In this document: in pieces, positions 6,639 to 14,189 of the stretch
How the letters are laid out: every line of letters starts with the position of its first letter
Numbering within the stretch: the first letter of the stretch is position 1
Origin: Bdellovibrionia bacterium
GTDB lineage: Bacteria; Bdellovibrionota; Bdellovibrionia; Bdellovibrionales; UBA1609
Assembly: GCA_030432925.1 (NCBI GenBank)
Contig: JAUILT010000028.1
Span: 1-34,590, forward strand
Direction: 5' to 3'
Length of the DNA stretch: 34,590 bases
Translations under genes and position numbers: made by a program
Notes under the pieces: model-generated
What the model saw: the letters and a program-made list of their open reading frames with translations, nothing else
Told to the model about the DNA's origin: nothing
Database searches by the model: none

Positions 6639-7916
6639 TTATTTAAAATCTCTAATATCGAGCTGATAAGATTTAACTCGATCATGTAGAGTGCTTTTGG
6701 GAATTCCTAGTTCTGAGGCTGCCTTTCTTTGGTTTCCCTTATTGCGAATGAGACATTCAACAATCAGTTTTTTTTCCATATCTTTTATGGATTGAGGAGG
6801 GGCACTGAGGAGCTGACTGAGTCCATTGATAGGAATGTCATCGATCAGTTGGTGAACAAGGTCTTCAGTGACCTGCTGATTTTTAAATAGGACTCTGGCT
6901 CGACTGATACAGTTCTTTAGTTCTCGGATATTTCCTGGCCAACTATGTTTTTTCAGCTCTTCAATGGCTGTGTGACTAAGGCGTACTTTTTGCTTCTTAC
7001 AAAAGAAATAAATGAGAGTTTCAAAGTCCTCCAGTCGGTCTCGCAAAGGAGGAGGCGTGATCTTTGCCACGTTCAATCGAAAAAATAGATCTGATCGAAA
7101 TTCTCCTTTTTGGACTTTGAGCTTTAGGTTTTGGTGAGTAGCAGCAACAATACGGACATCTGTGTTGATCGTTTTGTCAGAACCAACAGGACGGATTTCA
7201 CTATTTTCTAGGGCACGCAGCAACTTAGGCTGAAGGTGTAGAGGCAGTTCGCCAATTTCATCTAGAAAAAGTGTGCCTCCACGTGCAGATTCAAAAGCTC
7301 CTTTTCTGTCATGAGTGGCGCCGGTAAAGCTGCCTTTGACGTGTCCAAAAAGCTCACTTTCGATAAGTGACTCCCCCAGAGCACTGCAATTCACACAGAC
7401 GAGGGGGCCGTAGCTACGCTGAGAATGCTGGTGAATTTGTTGGGCGACAAGCTCTTTTCCGGTTCCGGACTCTCCGAGAATTAAAACAGGTAACTCAGAG
7501 TCAGCAATGGAGGGGATTCTTTGTAGTTGCTCCTTCCAAAAATAATTTTTACTGGTGGCTGTTATCTCTTGTCTTTCAGAGCCTCGATCAAATTGAAATT
7601 GAAATTCGGTTTTTCCAACTCGTACAGTATCTCCATCTCGAAGCAGAGCTTCAAAAACCTGAGCATCATTAATGAATGTTCCATTACGACTTTGCATATC
7701 TCTGAGAAAAAAGCCTCCAGGCTTTCGCTCTATGCGGGCATGGCGTTGAGAGACAAAATCGTCATTCACTGTAAAGTGCACATTGTCTGATCGCCCAATT
7801 GTAAGAAATTCATTCACTTCTATGGCTTCTTTTTTGCTGCCATCGTTAAGTATCAAAAAGCCAATGTTGAGTTTTTTTTCGGAAGATCTTGGTTTCAGAT
7901 TTTTGGTTTCCAGCAT
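6639..7916 (-). CDS. FHA-domain sigma-54-dependent activator
   Basis: The start at 7916 was chosen because AGGGG precedes it with good spacing; an upstream in-frame start at 7979 has none. The 425-residue product has an FHA domain (about 17-112: GRS at 41-43, SQRHA at 56-60, NGT at 78-80), which binds phosphothreonine. The AAA+ domain follows (about 122-345): Walker A GESGTGKE at 148-155, the sigma-54 contact loop GSFTGA at 195-200 (GAFTGA is usual), and Walker B ending FLDE at 217-220. A Fis-type helix-turn-helix lies at 382-417. It likely opens sigma-54 promoters in response to Ser/Thr kinase signalling. The sigma factor gene rpoN is at 26765. Confidence 0.93.
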   Translation of the reverse strand: MLETKNLKPRSSEKKLNIGFLILNDGSKKEAIEVNEFLTIGRSDNVHFTVNDDFVSQRHARIERKPGGFFLRDMQSRNGTFINDAQVFEALLRDGDTVRVGKTEFQFQFDRGSERQEITATSKNYFWKEQLQRIPSIADSELPVLILGESGTGKELVAQQIHQHSQRSYGPLVCVNCSALGESLIESELFGHVKGSFTGATHDRKGAFESARGGTLFLDEIGELPLHLQPKLLRALENSEIRPVGSDKTINTDVRIVAATHQNLKLKVQKGEFRSDLFFRLNVAKITPPPLRDRLEDFETLIYFFCKKQKVRLSHTAIEELKKHSWPGNIRELKNCISRARVLFKNQQVTEDLVHQLIDDIPINGLSQLLSAPPQSIKDMEKKLIVECLIRNKGNQRKAASELGIPKSTLHDRVKSYQLDIRDFK

Positions 7917-7987
7917 TTTTTGTCCCCTGTTCCTCAAGATGGGTGGTGATTGTCGGTGAATGGATTTTTGTTTATACAATCGCCGTG

Positions 7988-8054
7988 CCGGGCTCAGATG
8001 GCATTTACTTCATTCGGAGGTCCGGGGTTCCGGATAATACCTGTCCGGGCTCAG
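7988..8054. repeat. Three CCGGG-centred repeats in the regulator/engB spacer
   Basis: CCGGGCTCAG occurs twice in the same orientation (7988-7997 and 8045-8054). Between them lies TCCGG-GGTT-CCGGA (8021-8034), a 5-bp inverted repeat that also contains CCGGG. The cluster lies 70-140 bp upstream of the sigma-54 activator start, where binding sites for its own product or another regulator could sit. Confidence 0.45.
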
Positions 8055-8083
8055 AAAAAATCAGAACAATCCTGTGATTCTTA

Positions 8084-8132
8084 TATACCCAATGCGAGTC
8101 AAAAATATGCCAACTCAATGGCTTTGGGTATA
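8084..8132. repeat. Perfect 9-bp inverted repeat upstream of engB
   Basis: TATACCCAA (8084-8092) is the exact reverse complement of TTGGGTATA (8124-8132), with 31 bp between. The right arm ends 40 bp before the engB start. It could be an operator pair; with no T run after it, it is not a terminator. Confidence 0.55.
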
Positions 8133-8160
8133 GTGCTTTCATCCTAGTGTTTGCCTGTGG

Positions 8161-8166
8161 TATTAT
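8161..8166 (+). promoter_or_regulatory. Candidate -10 element of the engB operon
   Basis: TATTAT (8161-8166) ends six bases before the engB ATG, and no Shine-Dalgarno sequence lies between. The predicted transcript start coincides with the start codon. The -35 region (about 8138-8143, TTCATC) is weak. Confidence 0.35.
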
Positions 8167-8172
8167 CTCTCG

Positions 8173-8778
8173 ATGCAAGTTCGTTTTATAAAGACCGCAG
8201 TTTTGTCTAGAGATTGGCCCGAAGTCGGCCCCGCTGAGGTGGCCATGGTTGGGCGATCCAATGCCGGTAAATCCTCTTTAATCAACGCCATGTGTGGCAC
8301 TAAAACGGCCAAGGTCAGCTCTACTCCTGGCAAAACCCGAGCACTCAACTTTTTTGATGTGAATGGTAAATACCGATTGGTGGATATGCCTGGGTATGGC
8401 TATGCTGCCCGCTCTGGCAACGAGCTGAAGAGCTGGCAGCAGATGATAGAAAACTACCTCACCACCCGAAGCTCACTGGTGGGCTTGGTGCTGGTTATGG
8501 ATATCCGGAGAAAATGGACAGAAGATGAGCAGATGATTTTACAGTTATTGCAACAGATAAGCTGCCCCCTGCTGGTGGCTATGACCAAGTCGGACAAGGT
8601 TGGGGGCAATGAAAAGCGACAGAGGGTGAAGGACCTAAAAACGCTATTGGGGATTGACGGTGTGATCGCTGTTTCTAATACCAAACGTCAAGGATCTGAA
8701 TTGGTAGAAGACTATCTGTTTAAAAGTTGGGTTCAAGATTTTCAACCCATCAGCCCCTACTCTGAGGAGGAGGAATGA
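8173..8778 (+). CDS. engB: Ribosome biogenesis GTPase EngB/YsxC
   Basis: The 201-residue product is a compact TRAFAC GTPase. G1 is GRSNAGKSSLIN (about 28-39), the switch Thr lies in SSTPGKTR, G3 is DMPGYG (about 73-78) and G4 is TKSDK (about 138-142). Length and motifs fit EngB, which helps mature the large ribosomal subunit. It heads an operon: its stop overlaps the kdsB start by four bases (ATGA). The ATG has no ribosome-binding site and lies just after a -10-like hexamer, so it may be translated from a leaderless message. Confidence 0.95.
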   Translation: MQVRFIKTAVLSRDWPEVGPAEVAMVGRSNAGKSSLINAMCGTKTAKVSSTPGKTRALNFFDVNGKYRLVDMPGYGYAARSGNELKSWQQMIENYLTTRSSLVGLVLVMDIRRKWTEDEQMILQLLQQISCPLLVAMTKSDKVGGNEKRQRVKDLKTLLGIDGVIAVSNTKRQGSELVEDYLFKSWVQDFQPISPYSEEEE

Positions 8779-9524
8779 GAGTCGTTGGCGTGATTCCCGC
8801 AAGATATAGTTCCACCCGGTTTCCAGGCAAGCCCATGGCAATCGTAGCTGGAAAACCTCTTTTGCAGTGGGTGGTGGAGACCTGCCAGAAGAGCCCCTCC
8901 TTATCAGAGGTGATTGTAGCCACGGATCACGGGGAAATCTTTGAGTTTGCAGAAAAGCTGGGGGTCAAGGTAATCATGACAGCCCCTGAACTGCCCTCAG
9001 GAAGCGATAGGGTTTATGCCGCAATTTTGAACGAGAGGGCTGACGTGGTTATCAATATTCAGGGGGATGAGCCTTTGCTGGAAAGCTCACTTTTGGACCA
9101 ACTCATCGCTCCGTTCAAAAATGAGGGTCATTTACAGATGTCCACTCTGGCCACTCCAATAAAAAGTCTTGAGGAGTTGAACAGCACCAATGTGGTGAAA
9201 GTTGTAACAGCTAAAAACGGTGACGCCCTTTACTTTTCTCGCTTTCCTATGCCTTACTCCAGGCTTGACGCTGAGCCCCCATATGCGGCATGCTCCAAGC
9301 ACATTGGGCTATATGCCTATAGAAAAGGGTTTCTGGCAGAATTCTGCCGCCACCCGCCCGTGGCTATGGAGGTGTCAGAAAGCCTGGAACAGTTACGGGC
9401 CTTGTATCTCGGTGCAACGATTCGTGTTGTTTCGGTTGATTGTGAATTGCAGGGAGTGGATACTCCAGAGGACGTATCCAAAGTAGAATCCATACTGGCA
9501 AAAAAGGGAAGTCATGGCTCGTAA
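8775..9524 (+). CDS. kdsB: CMP-Kdo synthetase (3-deoxy-manno-octulosonate cytidylyltransferase)
   Basis: The 249-residue product activates Kdo with CTP to give CMP-Kdo for lipid A core synthesis. It has the nucleotide-binding opening [15 protein letters not shown] (about 6-20), the metal-binding NIQGDEPL near residue 95, and a late [10 protein letters not shown], all typical of KdsB. GAGGAGG precedes the ATG inside the end of engB. The next gene, pyrG, starts 11 bases before the kdsB stop. Having CTP synthase beside the CTP user and the Kdo-pathway isomerase kdsD suggests coordinated supply for LPS. Confidence 0.96.
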   Translation: MRVVGVIPARYSSTRFPGKPMAIVAGKPLLQWVVETCQKSPSLSEVIVATDHGEIFEFAEKLGVKVIMTAPELPSGSDRVYAAILNERADVVINIQGDEPLLESSLLDQLIAPFKNEGHLQMSTLATPIKSLEELNSTNVVKVVTAKNGDALYFSRFPMPYSRLDAEPPYAACSKHIGLYAYRKGFLAEFCRHPPVAMEVSESLEQLRALYLGATIRVVSVDCELQGVDTPEDVSKVESILAKKGSHGS

Positions 9525-11295
9525 GGCATCCAAAAACAAAACCACCCGTAATAAAACCACAAGAAAAAAATCCCCAATGAAAACCAGAAAACAGCCTCTG
9601 GTACAAAAATATATTTTTGTCACGGGCGGTGTGGTCTCTTCCATTGGTAAAGGTCTGACGGCAGCCAGTCTTGGAACACTGTTGGAGTCTCGAGGAATTA
9701 AAGTTTCCATTATGAAATCTGACCCCTATATCAATGTGGATCCAGGGACCATGTCACCATTGCAACATGGAGAGGTGTATGTCACTGAAGATGGGGCCGA
9801 GACGGATTTAGATCTGGGTCATTATGAAAGGTTCACCAGTGTGTCTTTGACCCGTTCCAACAGTGTGACAGCCGGTCAGGTTTATGAGTCAGTGATCTCT
9901 AAGGAGCGCCGGGGAGACTACCTTGGAGGAACGGTGCAGGTGATTCCTCACATTACCGATGAAATCAAGTCTCGCATGCATGAGGCGGCTCAAGGGTCCG
10001 AGGTCATTATTGTAGAGATTGGTGGAACTGTGGGAGATATTGAAGGGCTGCCATTTATTGAAGCCATTCGACAGATGCGTGTGGATGTGGGTGTTGAGAA
10101 CACGCTGTTTGTCCATGTGACTTATGTCCCTTATATCAAGGCGGCTGGTGAACTAAAATCTAAACCTACCCAGCATTCGGTAAAGGAACTCAGGGAGGTG
10201 GGAATTCAGCCGGACTTTTTAATCTGTCGAAGTGAGAAAGAGTTGAGTGTTGAGATCAAATCTAAGATTGGATTATTTTGCAGTGTGAATCCGGACAATG
10301 TGATTGCCGCCACGGATTCCAACTCTATTTATGAGGTGCCACTGGTCTTGCACTCTGAAAAGTTTGATGCAAAAGTGGTCAGCGCCTTGGGGCTGGAGGA
10401 AACCGCTCCCAAAATGACCGGATGGAAAAAAATGGTGGACACACTTTTGAACCCTAGATCTGAGGTTTCCATTGGTATTGTGGGTAAATATGTGGATCTG
10501 AAGGAGAGTTATAAATCTCTTCATGAAGCCATTGTTCACGGAGGTATTGCCAACAATTCCAAAGTGAACGTGGTTTATATTGATTCTGAAAAACTGAATT
10601 CCAAGAATGTGAAAAATGCCCTGGCCGATGTGGATGGAGTTTTGGTTCCTGGGGGTTTTGGAGAGCGGGGTGTGGAGGGCAAGATTTCAGCTATTCAGTA
10701 CGCTCGTGAAAATGAGGTTCCTTTTTTTGGGATCTGTTATGGAATGCAGTTGGCAGCCATTGAATTTGCTCGCAATGTCTGTGGCATCAAGGATGCTACC
10801 AGTCGTGAGTTTAGCAAACCTCGCAAAGGTCAGAGAAACTTTGTGATTGATTATATGGAAGAGCAAAAGAGTGTGGCCGACATGGGTGGCACCATGCGCC
10901 TTGGAGCCTACCCTTGTCATTTAGAAAAAGCATCTAAGGCTCTTGAGATTTACAAGTCCAGCCAAATTTCTGAGAGGCATCGTCACCGCTATGAGTTTAA
11001 TAACAAGTTTCGACCAATTTTTGACAAGAACGGAATGACTCTGTCAGGAGTCTGTAGAGACAGGGACCTAGTGGAGATCATTGAAATTAAAGAGCACCCT
11101 TGGTACTTGGCTGTACAATTCCATCCGGAGTTTAAGTCCAAGCCCATGGCACCGCATCCGTTGTTTACAAGTTTTGTTGAGGCCTCCATGAATCATGGGG
11201 TAGACCGTTCCACGGTGCCTGTAAAGGCGGGAAAGGGCAAACACACGGTTCGACGCAGAAGTGTTCGAGACGTCACCAAGTCACTCAATTCATGA
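9514..11295 (+). CDS. pyrG: CTP synthase
   Basis: This glutamine-dependent enzyme makes CTP from UTP. The synthetase half begins at [15 protein letters not shown] with its P-loop, followed by [11 protein letters not shown] and the [15 protein letters not shown] region. The glutaminase half has VPGGFGERG, the nucleophile Cys408 in GICYGMQ, and His537/Glu539 in FHPEF. At 593 residues it is longer than the usual 535-550. There is a basic N-terminal extension of about 28 residues, with [13 protein letters not shown], and a basic C-terminal tail of about 35. Translation might start instead at an in-frame ATG at 9577, but that has no ribosome-binding site, while GGGAAG precedes 9514. It overlaps kdsB by 11 bp. 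Confidence 0.96.
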   Translation: MARKASKNKTTRNKTTRKKSPMKTRKQPLVQKYIFVTGGVVSSIGKGLTAASLGTLLESRGIKVSIMKSDPYINVDPGTMSPLQHGEVYVTEDGAETDLDLGHYERFTSVSLTRSNSVTAGQVYESVISKERRGDYLGGTVQVIPHITDEIKSRMHEAAQGSEVIIVEIGGTVGDIEGLPFIEAIRQMRVDVGVENTLFVHVTYVPYIKAAGELKSKPTQHSVKELREVGIQPDFLICRSEKELSVEIKSKIGLFCSVNPDNVIAATDSNSIYEVPLVLHSEKFDAKVVSALGLEETAPKMTGWKKMVDTLLNPRSEVSIGIVGKYVDLKESYKSLHEAIVHGGIANNSKVNVVYIDSEKLNSKNVKNALADVDGVLVPGGFGERGVEGKISAIQYARENEVPFFGICYGMQLAAIEFARNVCGIKDATSREFSKPRKGQRNFVIDYMEEQKSVADMGGTMRLGAYPCHLEKASKALEIYKSSQISERHRHRYEFNNKFRPIFDKNGMTLSGVCRDRDLVEIIEIKEHPWYLAVQFHPEFKSKPMAPHPLFTSFVEASMNHGVDRSTVPVKAGKGKHTVRRRSVRDVTKSLNS

Positions 11296-11302
11296 GGTGG
11301 GA

Positions 11303-12286
11303 ATGATCCACGAAGATATCGCAGAAGCTAGAAGAGTTCTTGACCTTGAGGCCCGAGCTATTATGGAGCTCAGGGAGAAATTGGCCGATGATTTTATCAG
11401 GGCTGTCGATCAGCTCACAGCCACCACTGGAAAAGTGATTGTTACTGGTGTTGGCAAGTCTGGGCAAATTGGTCGAAAAATTGCGAGCACCCTCAGTTCT
11501 ACGGGAACACCGGCACTTTATGTTCACCCAACCGAAGGATCTCATGGAGATTTGGGGGTGATTGTTGAAAACGATTGTGTTCTCGCTATTAGCAACAGTG
11601 GTGAGTCTCAAGAGCTGGTAGACCTTTTGGGATATTGCGTTCGAAAAGGGGTTCCTGTTGTGGCTATGACCAGCTCTCGCTCCAGTCATTTGGGGCAGAC
11701 GGCCCACGTATTTTTGGATATTTCTGTTAAAGAGGAGGCTTGTCCGTTGAAGCTGGCTCCTACGTCTTCCTCCACAGTCACCCTAGCCCTTGGAGATGCT
11801 CTGGCTATGGCTACTCTCAAGAGGAAAGGTTTTAACGAGGAGGACTTTGCTGAATTTCATCCCGGAGGTAGCCTGGGGCGAAAAATGCTCACACGGGTAA
11901 AGGATCTGATGCAATCTGGGGGAGATTTACCCATTGTCCGTGAAGACACCCCTATGTCAGAAGTGATTACTCTGATGACCAGTTATGAAGTTCGTGGTGC
12001 TGCAGCCGTTGTGTCGGACTCCGGGGACTTGGTGGGTGTAGTGACTGATGGAGATATTCGGCGCCATTTGGGTCGAAGCAAACCCACTTTGGATTTAAAA
12101 GCAAGAGACTTAATGTCCTTAAGCCCTAAAACTATTGATATGAAAGAATTGGCTCAAAAAGCTTTGTTTCTGATGGAGCAGTTTCGCATCAATCTATTAT
12201 TTGTGGTAGACGCATCTTCAGATAAACCCACTCGTCCAGTGGGCCTGTTGCATATTCAAGATTTGATCAAAGCTCGCTTGAAGTAA
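11303..12286 (+). CDS. kdsD: D-arabinose 5-phosphate isomerase (KdsD/KpsF family)
   Basis: The start at 11303 gives 327 residues, the normal family length; GAGGTGGG lies just upstream, and earlier starts fall inside pyrG. The SIS domain (about 30-170) shows TGVGKSGQIGRK, HPTEGSHGDLG and SNSGES, the sugar-phosphate site. A family linker, FHPGGSLGRK, leads to two CBS domains (about 205-327). The enzyme converts ribulose 5-phosphate to arabinose 5-phosphate, the first committed step to Kdo. It is the last gene of engB-kdsB-pyrG-kdsD; a terminator follows at 12334. Confidence 0.95.
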   Translation: MIHEDIAEARRVLDLEARAIMELREKLADDFIRAVDQLTATTGKVIVTGVGKSGQIGRKIASTLSSTGTPALYVHPTEGSHGDLGVIVENDCVLAISNSGESQELVDLLGYCVRKGVPVVAMTSSRSSHLGQTAHVFLDISVKEEACPLKLAPTSSSTVTLALGDALAMATLKRKGFNEEDFAEFHPGGSLGRKMLTRVKDLMQSGGDLPIVREDTPMSEVITLMTSYEVRGAAAVVSDSGDLVGVVTDGDIRRHLGRSKPTLDLKARDLMSLSPKTIDMKELAQKALFLMEQFRINLLFVVDASSDKPTRPVGLLHIQDLIKARLK

Positions 12287-12333
12287 GTTGTTTTGTATTG
12301 GGTACCTCTGGCCGGGATTGGTGTTCAATAGTC

Positions 12334-12369
12334 GAGGGAGGAGAGTTGGAACTCCCTCAGGATTTTTTT
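12334..12369 (+). terminator. Terminator of the engB-kdsD operon
   Basis: GAGGGAG (12334-12340) pairs with CTCCCTC (12352-12358). After four more bases there is a T7 run (12363-12369). It lies about 48 bp past the kdsD stop. Confidence 0.7.
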
Positions 12370-12443
12370 GAACCGATAGTCCTTTTTCTTTCTATTACTT
12401 AAGACCAGTGGATGGGGAAACCTTTGGCCTTTATCCCAAAATA

Positions 12444-12465
12444 TACATATCCTTTTGAATATGTA
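12444..12465. repeat. Inverted repeat overlapping the start of a beta-barrel gene
   Basis: TACATAT (12444-12450) is the exact reverse complement of ATATGTA (12459-12465), with an 8-bp loop. The right arm contains the ATG at 12461, so a hairpin in the mRNA would bury the start codon. It may be an operator or a translational control element. Confidence 0.5.
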
Positions 12466-13198
12466 CGCAACAAAGATTTGCAACTGGATTTTTTTCCTGT
12501 TGGCAGTGACCACTGTATGGACGTCTCATGCTGAAACCATTGAGCTTCCAGAAGAAGAACTGGCCACGGAGTCTGTGCTTCCTGTTTTTGATAAGCCCAG
12601 AGGTGTTTTAAATCGTGCTGTCATCACAGAGGGGCGATTTGAAGTTGGTGGCGGTGTCGGCCTGGCTTTAAATGAGCCCTTTTACAATCCGATGAATTTT
12701 TACATTGAAGGCAGTTATCATTTTACAGAGTTGCATGGGTTAAATATTAAAGGCCTGTTTCTGATGGATGGGCTTTCAGATTACGGTGAGCAACTGAAGA
12801 CAAATCCCAACTTGAGTCCCAAATTTGATGCCAGCGAAGCTCCTCAGCCTAAAAATATCGTTCTTGCCAGTTATCAATTGACGGCTTTTTACGGAAAAAT
12901 CAGTTTGACTAAAAAATCTGTGATGAACCTATCTTTATTTGGATTGGTGGGTGCGGGCATGGTGGGTTTAAACTCTGGAACGCAACTGCCGGCATTGAAT
13001 GTCGGGTTTGGTCAAAAATTTTATTTTAGTTCTAACTTGGCCTTGCGTCTAGACTTTAGGCTCATTGGCTACTCCGGCCCAGACCCCACGTCTCAAACGT
13101 TGGACCCTTCAGACAATGTGACTCCGGATGAAGGGGTCTTCAAAGATGAGATCTTTTTTAATACTTATATTACGACGGGCGTTGTCTTTTTAATGTAA
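12461..13198 (+). CDS. Outer-membrane beta-barrel protein (first of a tandem pair)
   Basis: From the ATG at 12461 the product has 245 residues. A TTG two codons earlier is the only alternative start nearby, and neither has a ribosome-binding site. The signal peptide ends at SHA before ETIELPEEE. The mature protein has alternating strands rich in Gly and aromatics. The block GRFEVGGGVGLALNEPFYNP is paralleled in the next gene (GRFEFAG and NNPFF), as is the later SYHFTELHG against SYFLNEKHG. This pattern fits the beta-barrel family found in Myxococcus and Bdellovibrio Glt clusters, where GltA and GltB sit in the outer membrane. It lies 172 bp before the second barrel and may be separately expressed. 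Confidence 0.7.
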   Translation: MYATKICNWIFFLLAVTTVWTSHAETIELPEEELATESVLPVFDKPRGVLNRAVITEGRFEVGGGVGLALNEPFYNPMNFYIEGSYHFTELHGLNIKGLFLMDGLSDYGEQLKTNPNLSPKFDASEAPQPKNIVLASYQLTAFYGKISLTKKSVMNLSLFGLVGAGMVGLNSGTQLPALNVGFGQKFYFSSNLALRLDFRLIGYSGPDPTSQTLDPSDNVTPDEGVFKDEIFFNTYITTGVVFLM

Positions 13199-13230
13199 CG
13201 GTGAAAGTGGGTAGGTCGGGCATGTTTTCC

Positions 13231-13254
13231 ACTGAAACATAATTGTTTTTCAGT
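13231..13254. repeat. Inverted repeat between the two beta-barrel genes
   Basis: ACTGAAA (13231-13237) and TTTCAGT (13248-13254) form a perfect 7-bp inverted repeat. No clean T run follows, so a terminator is unlikely. The half-site ACTGAAA also occurs within both copies of the 41-bp repeat at 499 and 24883. Confidence 0.45.
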
Positions 13255-13370
13255 CAAAATTTTGGGATGGGTGGGTTTAAGTCCAGATCAAATTCAGAGA
13301 TGTTTCGTTTTTCCAAATAATTTTGCTACATTAGAATTGAGTGTCAATGCACAAAAAGGATTTCATCAGG

Positions 13371-14189
13371 ATGATCAACATCACTCAGTGTATCAGCAGG
13401 CTGTTTCTATTTACCGCGCTTACCTCGTCCGTGGCTTCTGCACAATTCGACGATGTGCCTCCAGAATCAGGTAACAATGAGACAGAAGTGGAATCTTTAT
13501 ACGATAAATATGATAAAGAAGAGACCAGGAGAGCAGCACCGCAAAAACGCCGCCAATTGAACCCTAATAAACTGGGAACTCTCTCAGAACTGGCTACGCT
13601 GGAGCCATTCAATGATATTGCCGTCATCCAAAGAAAGTTTTTGCCAAAGACAGGTCGGTTTGAGTTTGCCGGTATGGCTATGGGAAGCGTGAACAATCCA
13701 TTTTTTAGTAACTTGGGCCTAGGGTTGAGGGCTTCATATTTTCTCAATGAGAAACATGGTATTGAGCTTCAGTACTACTTTCTATCTAACTCAGAAAGAA
13801 GTGTCACAAAAAGCCTGAGAGACAATCAAAGTGTAGAAACCAAGTCTTTGACAACCCCTAAAAATTACATGGGAGCCGCCTACAAATGGAATCCTATTTA
13901 CGGGAAGATGACTTGGCTCAATAGAACTATTGTTCCTTTTGACTTATTTTTTACTATTGGTGGCGGACTGACAAAGACAGATTTGGGGGAGTCTGAGCCA
14001 ACAATACATATTGGAACAGGGCAGGTTTTTGCCCTGACTAAAGCCATGGCTTTTCGGTGGGATATCTCCTGGAACTTCTATCAAGCTGAAGCTATTGAGA
14101 GCAATGGTGATACGATTACCAATAACCAGGATGACCTGTTTTTGATGCTGGGTATGAGCTTTTATTTTCCGGAGGCAAAATACAGATGA
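13371..14189 (+). CDS. Outer-membrane beta-barrel protein (second of a tandem pair)
   Basis: The start at 13371 was chosen because AAAAAGGA lies ten bases upstream; it yields 272 residues with a clean signal peptide ending SVASA before QFDD. Starts at 13341 or 13347 would add ten or eight charged residues ahead of the signal. A short polar linker with YDKYDKEE follows, and the rest is strand-rich and ends SFYFPEAKYR. It resembles its neighbour at 12461 and heads the nine-gene Glt-like operon; its stop overlaps the next start by four bases. The probable role is an outer-membrane anchor or surface element of the machine. Confidence 0.72.
   Translation: MINITQCISRLFLFTALTSSVASAQFDDVPPESGNNETEVESLYDKYDKEETRRAAPQKRRQLNPNKLGTLSELATLEPFNDIAVIQRKFLPKTGRFEFAGMAMGSVNNPFFSNLGLGLRASYFLNEKHGIELQYYFLSNSERSVTKSLRDNQSVETKSLTTPKNYMGAAYKWNPIYGKMTWLNRTIVPFDLFFTIGGGLTKTDLGESEPTIHIGTGQVFALTKAMAFRWDISWNFYQAEAIESNGDTITNNQDDLFLMLGMSFYFPEAKYR

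Noticed and set aside
6626-6645. AATAAA/TTTATT hairpin between the small ORF and the sigma-54 activator
   Set aside because: The arms are only A and T and could arise by chance in an AT-rich spacer.
7950-8147. 65-residue plus-strand frame in the regulator/engB spacer
   Set aside because: No ribosome-binding site, no coding character, and it covers the repeats that look regulatory.
10574-10595. CTGAAAAACTGAATTCC inside pyrG, similar to the 41-bp repeat
   Set aside because: It lacks the TCAGTTT arm and is explained by coding sequence.
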